Both the position numbers and the translations under genes were made by a program. A DNA stretch of 64,000 bases, taken from the NCBI RefSeq assembly GCF_002994745.2, contig NC_037092.1, positions 80,843,324 through 80,907,323 of the forward strand, read 5' to 3'. Below are positions 36,948 through 49,411 of this stretch, piece after piece; position 1 is the stretch's first letter, and the number at the start of each line of letters is the position of its first letter. This DNA is from Rosa chinensis. Taxonomy: Eukaryota; Streptophyta; Magnoliopsida; Rosales; Rosaceae. The notes below the pieces were generated by a model. That model had not been told where the DNA came from and ran no database searches. It saw only the letters and a list, made by a program, of their open reading frames with translations.

Positions 36948-37885
36948 GGGGTCTTCATCCAATACCCAAATTTGATCCAACATAAACTCACTTCCACTTC
37001 ACTAACAAATGTGTGTGCTCCTCACCTCACTGTCTCTCTATCTTCCAGCCTCTCTCTGTTCTCTTTCTCTCAGCAAACCGCATCGCCAACGTCGGCTCGG
37101 CCTCGAGAACCGCGTCAAATACACCGTCTTCGAGGTCCTCAACGGCGACTACCTCCTCTCGAGATCGGGATCTGCTGCCTTGCTCCGATGTCGGAATCGC
37201 TGCCACAAAGGCGCCGTTTGGTGCTGCAACGTCTCTAGAGCAATCGGTGAAGCTATGGCTCAATTGAAACTCATCACCGCTCTTTCTGTCTCCTGCGTTC
37301 TTCTACCTTTGGTTCATGCCATTAGCTACTGCGGTTCGTCTCTCCAATTCTTCCTCTGTCTTTTTTTGGTCGAACGTTTCCTGAGCTTTCAATTGTAATC
37401 ATGAATTTTCCACTTTTTCAATTGTAGCACTCAGGAATATGGACTTGGACAAAAAGGTGAAGTCAAGGAAGCAACTCAAGGAAAGCCTCAAGTGCAGACC
37501 AAGGTTGGTGATGCTGCCAAAGTGCCAAGAAGAGAAATGAGCTTCTGCACCAACCTCCCATGTCGTTCTTCTCGTTTTCTTTTGCTAGTGAACATTAAAT
37601 TTCTGGATATTTTTAATTTTACTTTGGAGTTGAGGCTAATAGACAATGAATTCTGTACAAAAAAGAAGAAGTAAATAATTCTTAATCATACACAAGTTAG
37701 GTTTTATTGGGGGACAATAAACATTTCATTGGGGGGCAATAAACTTATTGTTGCCCCCAATAAAACCTCTAGTGAGGGTCCGCGATGTTCCGACAAGGTC
37801 CGGTGAGATTCCGGCAACTTCCGTTTGGATTCCAGTGACAGGTGACCTTATTTAGGCAACCGGTGGCCGGATTCTGGAGAAGACG

Positions 37886-37922
<37 letters not shown>

Positions 37923-38114
37923 GTTACAAAGGGAGGGAGGACAAAATTGTCTTAAAAATAAACAAAAATCAATATAAAAAAAAAAAAACTTAATTAGGTA
38001 TTAGACTATTAGAGAAAATATATATATAATTTGTTGAGTAAGTGGGCAATCTTATAAGATGTTGGGGTAAATGGAGTTAAGGTAACTCAAATTTGGGTAA
38101 ATGGATATTTTTCC
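36948..38114. mobile_element. Pack-MULE-like insertion carrying gene fragments
   Basis: About 1167 bp present here but absent from the paralogous place in copy 2 (about 45470). The ends are imperfect inverted repeats containing ACCCAAATTTGA, flanked by 9-bp near-identical repeats aaataaatt / aaataaagt. Inside is a G+C-rich exon-like stretch (about 37013-37340) with a signal-peptide-like MAQLKLITALSVSCVLLPL and a following exon-like piece (37428-37540), separated by an intron-like gap, plus a (CT)n run at 37889-37920. This fits a non-autonomous Mutator-like element that captured host gene pieces. I cannot name the donor gene. The exact termini are uncertain. Confidence 0.55.
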
Positions 38115-38220
38115 AAATAAAGTTGTTGAAGTTGACATAAGACATTTGAAATATGTCTATATCACCCAAAATCCGCTAAATTTCTTGGAAAGTAACCTTA
38201 TTAATATGACATGAATTAAG

Positions 38221-38875
38221 TTGACTGGTCCGGGCTTTAGAGGAGCAGAGGCGGCGGGATCAGCGGCGGTGACTCGGGTTTGGAGGTGCGACTGAGGTTG
38301 TCTCTCAATTTAGACCCAAGGCTGGATCCTTCCCAGATTGTTATGATGGTGGAAGGCCGCGGAAACCGCCGGGGAGGTGATGGGCGGCGGTGTTTCTCAG
38401 CAGGGTCAGTTCTGGCCTGCATGAGCGGGGAAACGAAGGGTTGAGGCAGCGCGCCTCTGGGCCCCTAGGTCTCTGGGCTGTGGTTAGAACCTGGTGAATT
38501 GGGTCTAGGATGGTCCAATTCCCCTCTCTTCTCTCTCACTTGGGCTGGGCGTGATTTGGGCCTCAACATGGTCCTATTTCAAGGTTGTTCATTGTATTGA
38601 CGGGTGGAGGGGTACACCAAGATGGTCCCTAGGCCCTAAACTAATCAAGGCAGATGCATAGACTTAGGGTTGTGTTAGAATAAATTTAGTTGTTAGTTTT
38701 CTTTGCATTTTCCTTTTGGATTTTAGTTTTGCAACACCTTTTTGGATGTTAGCCTGACTTGTTGTGCAATCAGTTGAGCAATGAATGTAATGTGCGATCT
38801 TCGGATCCCCTAACTTGATATTGTATGGTCGTATGATGTTTTGATCAATGAAATATATCCATTCCCCTAAAAAAA
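38221..38875 (+). mobile_element. 5'-truncated LINE-like retroposon
   Basis: 655 bp ending in 'atgatgttttgatcaatgaaa...' plus an A run, flanked by a perfect 15-bp target-site duplication atgacatgaattaag (38206-38220, 38876-38890). The related spacer repeat at about 48263-48277 has one uninterrupted copy of the site. The interior is G+C-rich and has no long sense frame. This is target-primed retrotransposition of a LINE 3' end or a related non-autonomous RNA. Confidence 0.85.
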
Positions 38876-39108
38876 ATGACATGAATTAAGCGCTCGGACT
38901 TTTGAGCTCATTCATCAAAAATAACATAAAATATCTAAATTTTTGTTAACTTAAAAGTTCACAGGCATGATGTTATGGGGGCCTTTTCTGGGTGCTCAGG
39001 CATGAAAATATTAGTTGATTTAGAAAAGTAAAAATTAACAAATATGGGGTTTTGGCACAAATTGGGTCAAACTTTAATCCTTATTTATGAAGAAATTACA
39101 TGAATCCC

Positions 39109-42100
39109 CTAGCTAAGTTTGGCACTTATAAGTCCTTCAACTGATCCAACGACACCAACAACTGTCACAAGAAAGCAAACAAAACTGAATGCCTGTAATA
39201 GTATCCATTTCTTGGTCCATGTCCCAATTTTCTTTTGTACAAAGTACATCTGTACAGGAAAATATATAGTCAAAGGCCAAAAGTTCAAGGCGCCTAGCAC
39301 TCCCAAAACTTGGTTGAAATAAGGAAAGAGGATTGCGATTATTGTAGTTGAAATGACATAAACAGTCCGGAAACATAGCCTGAAGGGATTCACTTGAAAT
39401 CTCGGAAACATTGGGATTTTGAAGCCGTAAAAGTTGTTCACAAATGCACTGTTTGGATACTTCTTGCTAAACCATCTCTCAGCAACTGCAAATACTGGCT
39501 GACTAAAGATCTGGAAGGTTAAACATGTGAAGAGAAGAACATAACTATAAGAAGTTCAAATGATGATTCAACTTGGATATTTCAATATCATAAAGTTGGT
39601 AGTAGTAGTAGTACCTGATATCCTCCAACCAAATGAAGAACTATGCAAGCATTAGCAAAATCAATGAGCCAGTAAGGCTCATAAAACCCAAATCCAGTCA
39701 AGAGATTCCCCGGCGTGTCATCCCCAAAGGCTGCATATCCAAAGCAACCGCAGCAGAGGTAGAATATGGTTGTGACAAAGATGGCAATCACAGAGGCCCT
39801 CTTCATTGTTTGATTTTCCGCTGGAGGGGACTTTAACGTATCCTAGATGGTTCAACAGATGTCACAGTTCAATATCAGCTTCTAAGTTAACCTTGTTTTT
39901 TTCATATGTTTCTAAGTTCAACAGATGTCAAAAAGATTAGAAAGTAGACCTGAATCTCAAAAACAATAATAGAGTATGGATAGGCAAAAGCAATGTCCCC
40001 AAGTGCTTGGAAGATTAACCATAATTTATCAGCAAAACTAGAGGCTGCAATTCCTGACAAGCTCCCTTTAATACTCCCATTTTCTGCAATTGTAATCACA
40101 CCTTTAAAGAAGAGCAACCAAAATCCTGATTTCTATTCATAATTTTGGCAACCTGGTAGAGCATCACTGCTTTCTAATGAAGTCTTATTGAGTTTTTCTA
40201 ATGGAAGAATTACCTATTACTTTGGCAAAGCCGAGGCCAAGTCCAATAAAAGAGTAAGCAAAGGACATGATTGCTGCAATAACCGATAGCCATTTCATGT
40301 TATGGAAATCTGGTATTTGTGACACAACAATCTGTACGGCTCCAAATATCAGCATATACAGAGTATCCCCATATGTACATGAAGCCTGATGCCCTTCCTT
40401 GTGATAACAGTTTGACTTCAGAATCGCTCTAAATTAACAGAACACAAACATAAAAATTTTCAGAATCGATAAATAAAACTACAAAATGAGAGAGCTTAAA
40501 AGACAAGAAAACAATAGGCCTCAGATTCTCATTACAGTGAGAAAAACATCATGAGCAACAAGTACCTCATACTAATTGCAGTAGTAAGCACATAAGCAAT
40601 ACCAATTCCATACATGCTGAAATATAGAAGGAAACCACAAAACCAGGACTGTTTTCTACCTGAACTATCACTTAAACCAAATCAGAAGACAAATCCTAAA
40701 GAAGACCAAGCTGAAAAAAAAGGTGGGCGTTTGGTTGTTTTTACTATTGAGATTCACTCTGACAGCCTCCATGTAAGATTGGTTTTGAGTTCCTGTTACA
40801 GGGTCAGTAGACCTGTAACAATCTGAAAGGAGGGAAGAAGAAATGTAGGTGATAATTGCTATACAAAGCATTGAAATCGGGCCTCCAATCTATCCAAGAT
40901 GTGCAATACTCCATGCCAAAGATAGAACGCCAGATCCAAGAACAGCAGTAACGATATGAGCCACAAAACTCCATAAGGTTCCTGATTGATTATGAAGAGC
41001 TTCCCACTAGAACTCCATAAATTCAAGACCAGAGTTACTGATTTAGACTGAGAAAAGATTTGTAATTATCTACCAGTTTTTATTAGTGGATTGTTATGGT
41101 CACCACAGGAAGCACTATAGGCTACTTAAAGAGGGTTTTGATCTGCCATGTTTATTCAACTAATAGTAGCTTATGAAGCTTCAGACATGCAAAGGAAATA
41201 CTATAATGAAGAAGACTATAATACCAAACAGGCATTGATGCAGCTAAGCAAAATGCCTTGTATGGTACTTGTTTTCATTTGCCATTACTATGCATTTATA
41301 TACCACTTGGCCTTGTATCCTTCTAAAGAGATCCCTATAAGGCTGTTTGATCACCCTTGTTCTATTCCATTGGTCTATGTGTGTAGTTGAAAAAGGCACG
41401 AACAAAAGTCTACTTAAACTAAACTTTTGTCAGGTCCTTTTGAAACTAACAAGTGATAAGAGTGAAATTAAAGAAAAAAGAAGCCTATACTCAACTAAAT
41501 TACAAGGCCATGGAATAAAAGTTTATGGCTGCAATCGGTTTCGAGACCTTAATTAAAACATTACAGCTATGCATGCCTTTAGGATGCTAAACCTGTGAGA
41601 GGGTTGACGTATACAGTTTTATTTGGATCTTTTCCAATAATAGAAGAATGGCTGTCATGGTCACCTTTCTATTCATTTTTCCTAAAGAGTTAGATACACA
41701 TGCAACTGTGACTAGTGCAAAGTTGTAATAATGTGGGTAAGTTTATTCCTTTACATAATATGGCTATGCTGAAACAGAATACCTTTTTAATATTCTTTTA
41801 CCTTGGTATGACAAAGTACAAGTTGATAATAGTCCTAGTTTTGTACCATCTCCAAAACCCAGTTGCCAAATGCATACATCCTTTGTTCCCATTGATCCTA
41901 CTTTATTTCTCCTCAGTGAATCATTGTGACTCTGTTTTTGTTCTATCAGCAGAAAGCTACTTTACAAAAGTAGCAGGCAGTTTGGCGGCTGAAACTAGTT
42001 ATGAGGACACATAATCTAAGAAGACAAAGTTGAAAATTTAAGTACGTATTTGAAGTCCCAATACTCACCAATCAGTATAAATTTGATAGAATCAGATAAT

Positions 42101-44095
42101 GTGCCAACAGACCAAAATAATACAAAAAAATGTGGAGGCGAATAGGTCACGGTAAAGTGTTCGACAAATTGTCTAAAAGAAGTTATGACAATTGACAAGG
42201 CAACTGGTTAAGCGAAACAAGCAAGTTGGAGTATCCAGTTGCTCTGGACATTTCCTGGCTTTATCAGTTTGTGCAATGTGCAATGTGCAATGTGCAAAAT
42301 GTGTAAAAGAAAATGACTCAGATAATCCATAACTTGTTCAAAATTGGTCCAGAAGGCAAACTGGTTTTGGGCCAGTTATTCAACCATCTGACCCAAAATT
42401 TCCCTTTGTTTCAGGTTGTTGACTCATTTCTTTCAAAACCGAACTTGCATCAATTTTTGTTTTTGAACTTGTACCAAGTTGAACTACTAGTTTGACACAG
42501 TGATAAGTTGAGTAAAACTAAATCCAAATTTTGGTCTGGTTGGAATGGAGTGGATAATCACTCGAGAAATGTCAACATTCTTCCATATTGGTGCTTGTGT
42601 GAGGAGGCATTCAGAAAATCTACCAAGTCACGCATTCAAGAATTCTACCGAGTCACTTAAGTTGAAACAAATGAACTATTGAAAGCATATCAGAAGACAA
42701 CTCAAGGGACTAAACTAGTGGATTGAAGAAAAGTCCTTAACATAAATGTAAAAAAAAGAGCCAAGACACTCAAGTAGACAATCCATTTATCTCAAAAGCA
42801 GTGAGAGGGTTGGTAAGAATTTCATACTTGACACTGCCAGCAGCTGTAATCGTATAGGCAATTCCACAGCCATACAAGCTCTCATGTACAAATACGGCAG
42901 ACACTGTTTGCAGCTTTTCTCCTAATATTCCATCATACACGAGTCAAAGTTATGAGAGTTCAAGGAAATGTTCAGTTGGTTATAGAGATTGTATCATTAG
43001 AGGTTAGAAATGCCAACCTAAGTACAACTTCACAGCTTCCAAATAGGACCTGTTTCGGGTCGGGGAATTTGGATCTGGGTATCTGTAGCAGTCGGAGAGG
43101 ATGTTGTTGGAGACAATGGTGACCAAAGCAAAGACTATCATCAGCAATGGACCGGCAATCCACCCTAGCTGAGCCACACTCCAGGCCAGGGATAACACCC
43201 CTGCCCCTATCACACCTGTTATTATATGTGCCATTGCCGACCATATGGTCCCTATATACACAAGAATTCACATAAAACATTAGCCTCCAAATCATAGATT
43301 TGATTCTGCAGATTCTAATGTTCTATTTCAGTAGTAGTAGCCTTGCTTTAAGCCAACTAAAATTTTGATCAATCAAGAAGAGTTTGAGTACTACTTGAGG
43401 GTTTCAAATGGTTATGTTTCAAGAGTCGAAAAAAGTTGGTTAATTGTCTTTAATGGGTCCAAATTTGAATAAAATTTGAATAATATTTCTCTTCCTATTG
43501 CAATCCACATTTGAGGGCAAGGTCTTTAGAAATGAAAGGATTATCAAGTTGTTCGTAAATTGTTCAAACTTCGATAACATTACAGAAGGGAAATTGATCG
43601 AAAGCATATTAATCGAGTCCAGATTTGCTGTGGAAATGAAATCTAGTAAGCATACATTTCTTTTTTTGGTCTGAAAACATAATTGTGGAAATGCATAGGG
43701 AATCAAGAAGAAAACAATCACAAAAAGGGACTTGCTCAACTGCCATTCAAATTCACAGTTAACCAAAAACATGAACTTGTATAAGCCTCAAACAAGAACC
43801 TTATATGCGGACCAAAAAAGAAGAAGAACCTTTTCCAGAGAGGCAGAGATTTAAACATTTTCTTTGCTCAGCAATCTTAACTCTATATCCATAATTCATC
43901 AATGACTTGTAATACAAATAAAATGAGAACTATTAGCTCCACGGGGAAGCCAAAAAATGAAACCAAAAACTGAAAATAATGGGCTGATATAAAATTACCA
44001 GTTCTTTTGATAGATTCACTGGTTTCCATTGTTGAAGGAAAGCCAAGGAGCAATGGTGACTGCTGATCATGTTGTTCTGCTTCTTCCCGACCCAT
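39109..44095 (-). CDS. AAP7: AAP7-like amino acid permease, copy 2 (distal head + shared tail)
   Basis: Tandem paralogue of the 29634-34609 gene, same exon plan and phases: 44095-43999, 43251-43018, 42921-42828, 40428-40214, 40083-39950, 39842-39615, 39510-39109, giving 467 aa. It starts MGREEAEQHDQQSPLLLG and keeps the helix-1 motif TGVIGAGVLSLAWSVAQLGW, SNCYHKEGH, GDIAFAYPYSIIVFEIQ and FGDDTPGNLLTGFGFYEPYW. Differences from copy 1 are scattered and mostly conservative; intron sequences are also closely similar, so the duplication is fairly recent. Intron 3 (42827-40429) again contains a broken second head at 40566-41149. It is a likely functional proton-coupled amino acid importer, with the same caveat that splicing of the distal head to exon 4 is inferred. 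Confidence 0.82.
40566..41149 (-). pseudogene. Second AAP head (exons 1'-3') inside AAP copy 2, two nonsense codons
   Basis: Counterpart of 31095-31679: exon 1' 41149-41074, exon 2' 40981-40745, exon 3' 40659-40566, with splice sites kept. It shares the TAG of copy 1 (here 40890-40892) and has an additional TAA in exon 1' (41126-41128) where copy 1 has GAA. The shared stop shows that inactivation began before the locus duplicated; the second is later decay in this copy. Confidence 0.85.
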
Positions 44096-44758
44096 CTTTC
44101 TATCCTCAAAAGATGTTTGATCCTACGTACTTGTCAGAGATTTGGAAGCATTTATAAACCTGCTCCACCAAATTTCCATTGAAAGAAAGTTAGGCACAAT
44201 GATCCTGCCGCTTAACTAGTAAGCAGATCAAGCAAGCCACAAATATGGATTGAAAGCAACAGCTAGTTCTGTTACTACGGTGATTTTTCAAAATGGTTGA
44301 AGTTCAAAACTTGCAACCAATTAGGAAGAACAATCTGCCCTCTCATCACACACACGTGTAGTTGACGTCTATCTTAATTTTTCTGGTTTGGAAATAGTTG
44401 ACTGGTTGGTGCTGGCTACTGGCTACCAAACAATCATTTCACCAACACACGATGACTGATCACATGAAAAAAACAAAAACAAAAATGTAAGAAACCCATT
44501 GATGTACCCTAATTTATCTATATATGGAAATAGTATATCATTCTACTGGAAACGTTTGAATGATGAGTCTCTAATCGATGGTTTAGAGTTCTTAAAATTT
44601 AAACACCCCTAACTCAATAGATGACACACCCAATAATCTCCTGATCACATGATGATGATTCGATCGGTTGCTATATTCTGGGAATCTAGGATTCGAAAGA
44701 GTTCGAAGTCCCTACCAAATGCATTATTTCCATGCATTATTGGAGTGCATGCCGTGGC

Positions 44759-44768
44759 TATATATAAG
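44759..44768 (-). promoter_or_regulatory. Candidate TATA box upstream of AAP copy 2
   Basis: 'tatatataag' context within 'ggctatatataagtgg', about 665 bp upstream of the start codon, with a weaker counterpart in copy 1 near 35268. The distance implies a long leader or an unseen 5' UTR intron, so this is tentative. Confidence 0.25.
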
Positions 44769-45144
44769 TGGTTGTCGTAATGGGACAAACAAAAGAAAAA
44801 TAAAAGATATACATCTAGGTAAGCTAACAAATGATTCGTCAACCAGCCCATCAACGTTTGAATTTAACGTCATAAAAAACAGAGATCTATCATCATTGCA
44901 ACTGTAAAAGAAAGCCGAGGGTGTAAAACAGAGTCGGAAATGTTAACTACTCGGCCATGCCACAGCCAACCGCGGGAAAATCCAACATCTCGAAAAGTAA
45001 GTAATTAATAAGGTATTCTTTTGCGTTAAGACTCTTGCATACATTCTTGATTCTTTACAAGCAGAACACATCATCCATATTTTTTTCATCTTATATGGTA
45101 AGACCTTACTTTTCAATTTTTCATCTCACGTAAAAATAATAAAA

Positions 45145-45394
45145 TTACATATACTAAAGCTCTAACTCTAAATGAATAGTAACACTCATATTGATTTACT
45201 ATTGTGCCTCTGATGTTGTGTTTATTACTATTCTACCCTGCATGCCTGTTTTACCATTTTACCCATTCCTCCCAATTAAATTACCCACAGAATTCAAGTA
45301 TGTAATTTAGACCTTAATTAAATTGGGAGTGAGATAATGGAAGATTTTGATCTCATAACTCACACCATTCATATGGTGTGTTGGTAATTTCTAG
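45145..45394 (+). mobile_element. Non-autonomous Helitron
   Basis: 250 bp inserted between A and T relative to copy 1 (empty site near 36233: 'aataaaatatttac'). The 3' end is CTAG, preceded by 10 nt and then a perfect hairpin CACACCAT-tcat-ATGGTGTG (45361-45380), the standard Helitron terminus. There is no target-site duplication, as expected. The 5' end reads TTACATATACTAAAG, close to but not identical to the usual TC start. Confidence 0.8.
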
Positions 45395-45419
45395 TATTTA
45401 CTAAAATACTAAACGTAAG

Positions 45420-46171
45420 GAGTTTTAACTCAAATCAAACAAAAACACAAAGTGGGAGTCAAAATAAATTTTGTTGAAAAATAAGGTTGTTGAAGTTGAC
45501 ATAAGACATTTGCAATATGTTAACTTAAAAGGTCATATGCATGATGTTATAGAGACTTTTCTTGGTGCTCATGCATGAAAATTTTAGTTGATTGTAAGGG
45601 GTTTTGGCACAAATTTGACGCAATCCTGGTTGAAAACACAATTTTATTTTAAAATAAGGTTCCCAATGCTCATATCTTGACTGTTGAAAATCCGCCCATT
45701 TGCTGCACAGAAAAGTAATCGTGTGAATTGATAAATAAGACATCTTTTGCATTGATACTCTCGCACACAATCCTTAGAAACTGAAGATATTATCCACATT
45801 TTTTCATCATATAGTGGTTCCCATGATATTTTAAAGTCTTGCTTTTCATCCCTGCATAAAAATAATAGCATTTTTAATACTCAGATGCTGATGTGTTGTA
45901 TTTTTAACGTTTAGAATTTAAATCAATGCCTCATATTAAAAGACAAGGATAACCAAGGCTCAAAAGTCAAAAGAGCCAAGGAGAGAATCCGGATAAAGTA
46001 ACCATGCCAATCAATAAATGAGACAACAAGGAGTTTTGGCACAAATTTGGCCACACTTCAATCCTGATGGAAAATACAATTTCATTCAAAAATGAGGTTC
46101 TTAAGGCTCATATATGACATATGGAAGATGTCTAACCGTTGAAAATTCATCAACTATATTGAAAAGTAACT
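45420..46171. repeat. Decayed AAP-spacer repeats
   Basis: The sequence repeats, with divergence, the spacer found at 38115-39085 between the two AAP loci ('gttgttgaagttgacataagacattt', 'ggggttttggcacaaatt'). Further partial copies follow at 46030, 47905 and 48120. No coding sequence is seen. Confidence 0.65.
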
Positions 46172-46179
46172 TGGTTCGT

Positions 46180-47900
46180 AAACTTTCGCAAACGTATGAA
46201 ATCGTGTCAAGATAGGGAAGTATTAAGTCTAAAATTATTGTATCACGGGGATTAGTGGCTAACCCACAATCCTTGGGTAGTCGGAACTAAAGTCACTAAG
46301 CAAATAAAGAAAAATAAAATAAATAAATAAATGATAATCTAAGGCACCAAGCCTTAGCAATGTTCGGCTTTGGTGAAATCAAAACTAAGAGCCTAGTGAT
46401 GGTCTACAATGAGTCGAAGTTCAATATTTTGAGAGATAATTTTATATTAACAAAATGTAATGAAATGTAAAGCAATTAATAAAAATGCAAATAAATTAAT
46501 AAAAGTGTAAACCAAATAAATTGGAATGCCGGGTGTTAGGGAGGTTTTTTCACCCAAATTCTATGTGTCGGAAGCTGATACAATGTAGATGCAAATCTCC
46601 TACTTTGGCGGTAGTCGTATCCAATGCGGTTCAAGGCTCAAGGACCGAAATTCCATTTCATGGTACTCCTACTCCGGTTCAAGGGTCGTAGGAACTCATT
46701 TAACATGAATTAGAGCAGGTTCAACGGTCTTTAATTCACATCAAGAGGCCTAGAGATTGAGGAATTAGACTACTAAACGACTCACCCGTGCAATCACGCA
46801 ACGGGTGTAAATCATCATGCTTATAACCCCTTGAATACGAAATTGAAGGTTTCTAGCTTAGGAATTAGAGGGAGTCAGGCCTCTAACTCCGTCCTAGACA
46901 TGCTCAAAATACACACCCTAGAGTTGACTGAGCTCCTAAACATGCATTTCAACCCAACAATAATTGATATAAGCATCCATCATATGAAAATTGCATCATT
47001 ACATTAAATTAAACATCTTTTACACAAAATTTGGGTTAGAGACACAACTCTAACCCCAACAAGAAAATTACTCACAACCCATAATTATGAACATCAAAGA
47101 TACAAAAGTCAAAGGGAAAAGAGTAAAGAAGTGTAGGAGAAAACAAGAATAATCACAAATAGCTAAAAAAGCTAGCATGACTAGTCTTGAATTACAACTC
47201 TCACAATTACCCAAATTTTAAATTTTGTATAGGTAGAGGCCTTTGATGAATTCTTGAAGATTTTGGTGAGTAATTCTTCAATTCTCTAAAATAAAACTAA
47301 TAAAAATCTGGAAAATAGGGAAGGAGGAGAGGAAGAGCAGCAACCCTCACCAAGCTGCTGTGCGGCACTATTCAAGGGATCTGCCGACCTGGGTTGATAT
47401 ATACTATGAACGTATATTATATATATAGTGAGAGGTGGTTCGGTGTTTTGTGGTCAAGAGGAAAGATAATGGTACGTCGCTGGTGGTGATGAGAGCAAAA
47501 AGAGAATGGATGATGGAACACGTGTTGCACTTTTGATCATGGCAATAATTCAATTAACCACATGGTTAATTGAAAAGAGAAGAGGGGCACACGTACTGTG
47601 GTGTATTGCTAACAATTTAATTAACTAATCAATCCTAGATTGATTAATTAATTAGCCACTATTTGTTTCCTTTTTCTTGTCTTTGATGGCGTTGACCACA
47701 TTTGACCGCTACGATAATTTCGTCCTTTTGTCGAAAATTCATATTTGCTCCATTTTCTCATCATTTTCTCATAATTTCCGTAATTCCGCTTATTTTCTGT
47801 AAAATAAATAAAAATGGATTAATTACGTAATAATGAACTTAAAGATTAGCTTATTTATAGTATTTTAGATACAATTCTATGCGTGTAATCAGTAATCATT
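46180..47900. mobile_element. Unclassified 1.7-kb insertion in a spacer repeat
   Basis: This block splits one spacer repeat: the repeat stops at about 46171 ('gaaaagtaac') and resumes near 47905 ('attgagacctcttttgcgttgag'). It has no long frame. The pattern of a long non-coding block with an AT-rich, polypyrimidine-rich right part resembles a solo LTR or LARD, but I found no clear termini or target-site duplication. Confidence 0.4.
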
Positions 47901-47904
47901 TGAA

Positions 47905-48769
47905 CCAATAATTGAGACCTCTTTTGCGTTGAGATTCTTGCTTGCAATGACGCAATCCTTATTAGAAACTAAAGAAATAATCCACACATTTTTCAATCTT
48001 TCAATAGTTCTCTTGATATTTTAAGATCTTATTTTTCATCCCTGCATAATAATGATAAGACAGTTATAAACGTGAAATCTCCCTAAAAACCATTTGCTAT
48101 AGTAAAAGGTTGTTGCTCAAATCAGGCAAGATTCAAAGTGGGAGTCAAAATACAATTTTGTTGAAAATGAAGTTTCTGAAGTTTATGTAAGACATTGAAA
48201 CATGTCGACTAAGCTATCGAAAATCCACACAATATCTTGAAAAGTAACTGTGTCATTTGATAAATGACACGAATTAGGTGTTGAAACTTTTGAGCTCATT
48301 CATTAGAAATAGGCAAATAGCATAAAATATCCAAACTTTAGTTATTTTAAAAGTTCGCATCATACTCACGGGTCTTTTCTTGGTGCTCAGAGGCATGAAA
48401 ATATTAATTGATTTACAAAAGTAAAATTTGAAAAAGAAAAAAAAAAACAAATAGTAATCTCTGTGTAAGGGTTTTGGGCTTTTGGCACAAAATTTGGGTC
48501 AAGCCTCAATCCTTTTTGAAACACATTTTCATCCTTGTACAAGACATAAGGAAGATTCCTTAATTGTTGAAAATTCATTAACTACGTTGAAAAGTAATAA
48601 TGTGAATTGATAAATAATAAAGAGATATTGACCGTTGAAAATCCATTAAATACATTGAAAAATAATCATGTGAAAAGTAATCAATGCGTAAGGATGTTAT
48701 TTACAGTAATGAAAAAAATGGTCATTGCTAACAAGGTTGATATAACACCACTTCTATTTCTCATTTTTT
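47905..48769. repeat. Further decayed AAP-spacer repeats
   Basis: Contains the second half of the interrupted repeat (47905-48060), another copy similar to 38100-39085 without its retroposon (48110-48500), and a short third copy (to about 48700). No gene is seen. Confidence 0.6.
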
Positions 48770-48986
48770 TCTTATCGATCGAGATCACACAGTATCTTCA
48801 AAAACTTTTTAGACCCAAAGACTAATTCGTGTCATAGGGGCCATGTCAAAACGCTTCCTCCCCTATGGCCACTAAGAATAAATTGAGATTTAAATTCCAA
48901 TAAGCGTCAGCGGGATTTGAACCCATGTGTGAGAATTTCACACCTACAGACTCTTACCAACTCGACCACATGTGGACCTATTGTGG
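48770..48986 (-). mobile_element. Old tRNA-derived SINE
   Basis: On the minus strand there is a box A TGGTCGAGTTGG (48957-48968) and a box B GGTTCAAATCC (48913-48923), then a unique body and a short A-rich tail near 48770. The imperfect flanking repeats (caccacttcta / caccatttcta) fit a decayed target-site duplication. It differs in sequence from the SINE at 1047. The region cannot fold as an intact tRNA. Confidence 0.65.
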
Positions 48987-49411
48987 TTCACCATTTCTAA
49001 TTCTTGGTTTCACTTATTTTTGGTAAGGACAAGATGAATAATTAAATGCTTGGTATGGACTAATTAGGGCTATACTTTAGAATCCTAATTATATTTTAGG
49101 ACAAGATATTTACACATATCTTTCTTCTTAATATACAGCCCTTTAATTTGTCTTGCCATTCTTTCCCTTGTTTACCCTTTCTCTTCATACTCTATCTCCT
49201 TCTCGCACTGTAAACTCATTGTTTCTAGGTTGAGTTTATGAACAATTATTTTTCAAACTTCTTGTTTCTAATTCCTTTGATTTGTTTGTCTTTTAGTGAA
49301 GTAGATTCTATCTCTCTCTTGCTATCTCCAACAACAGCAACACCTTCCTTCTCTCTTCTATCTCTGTGCTACCATATTTCTCTCTCTCTCAAATTACTTA
49401 TCCAAAATTGT

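Noticed and set aside
48900..48975. tRNA gene on the minus strand
   Set aside because: Boxes A and B are present but the arms do not pair as a tRNA. The longer conserved body and A-rich tail fit a SINE better.
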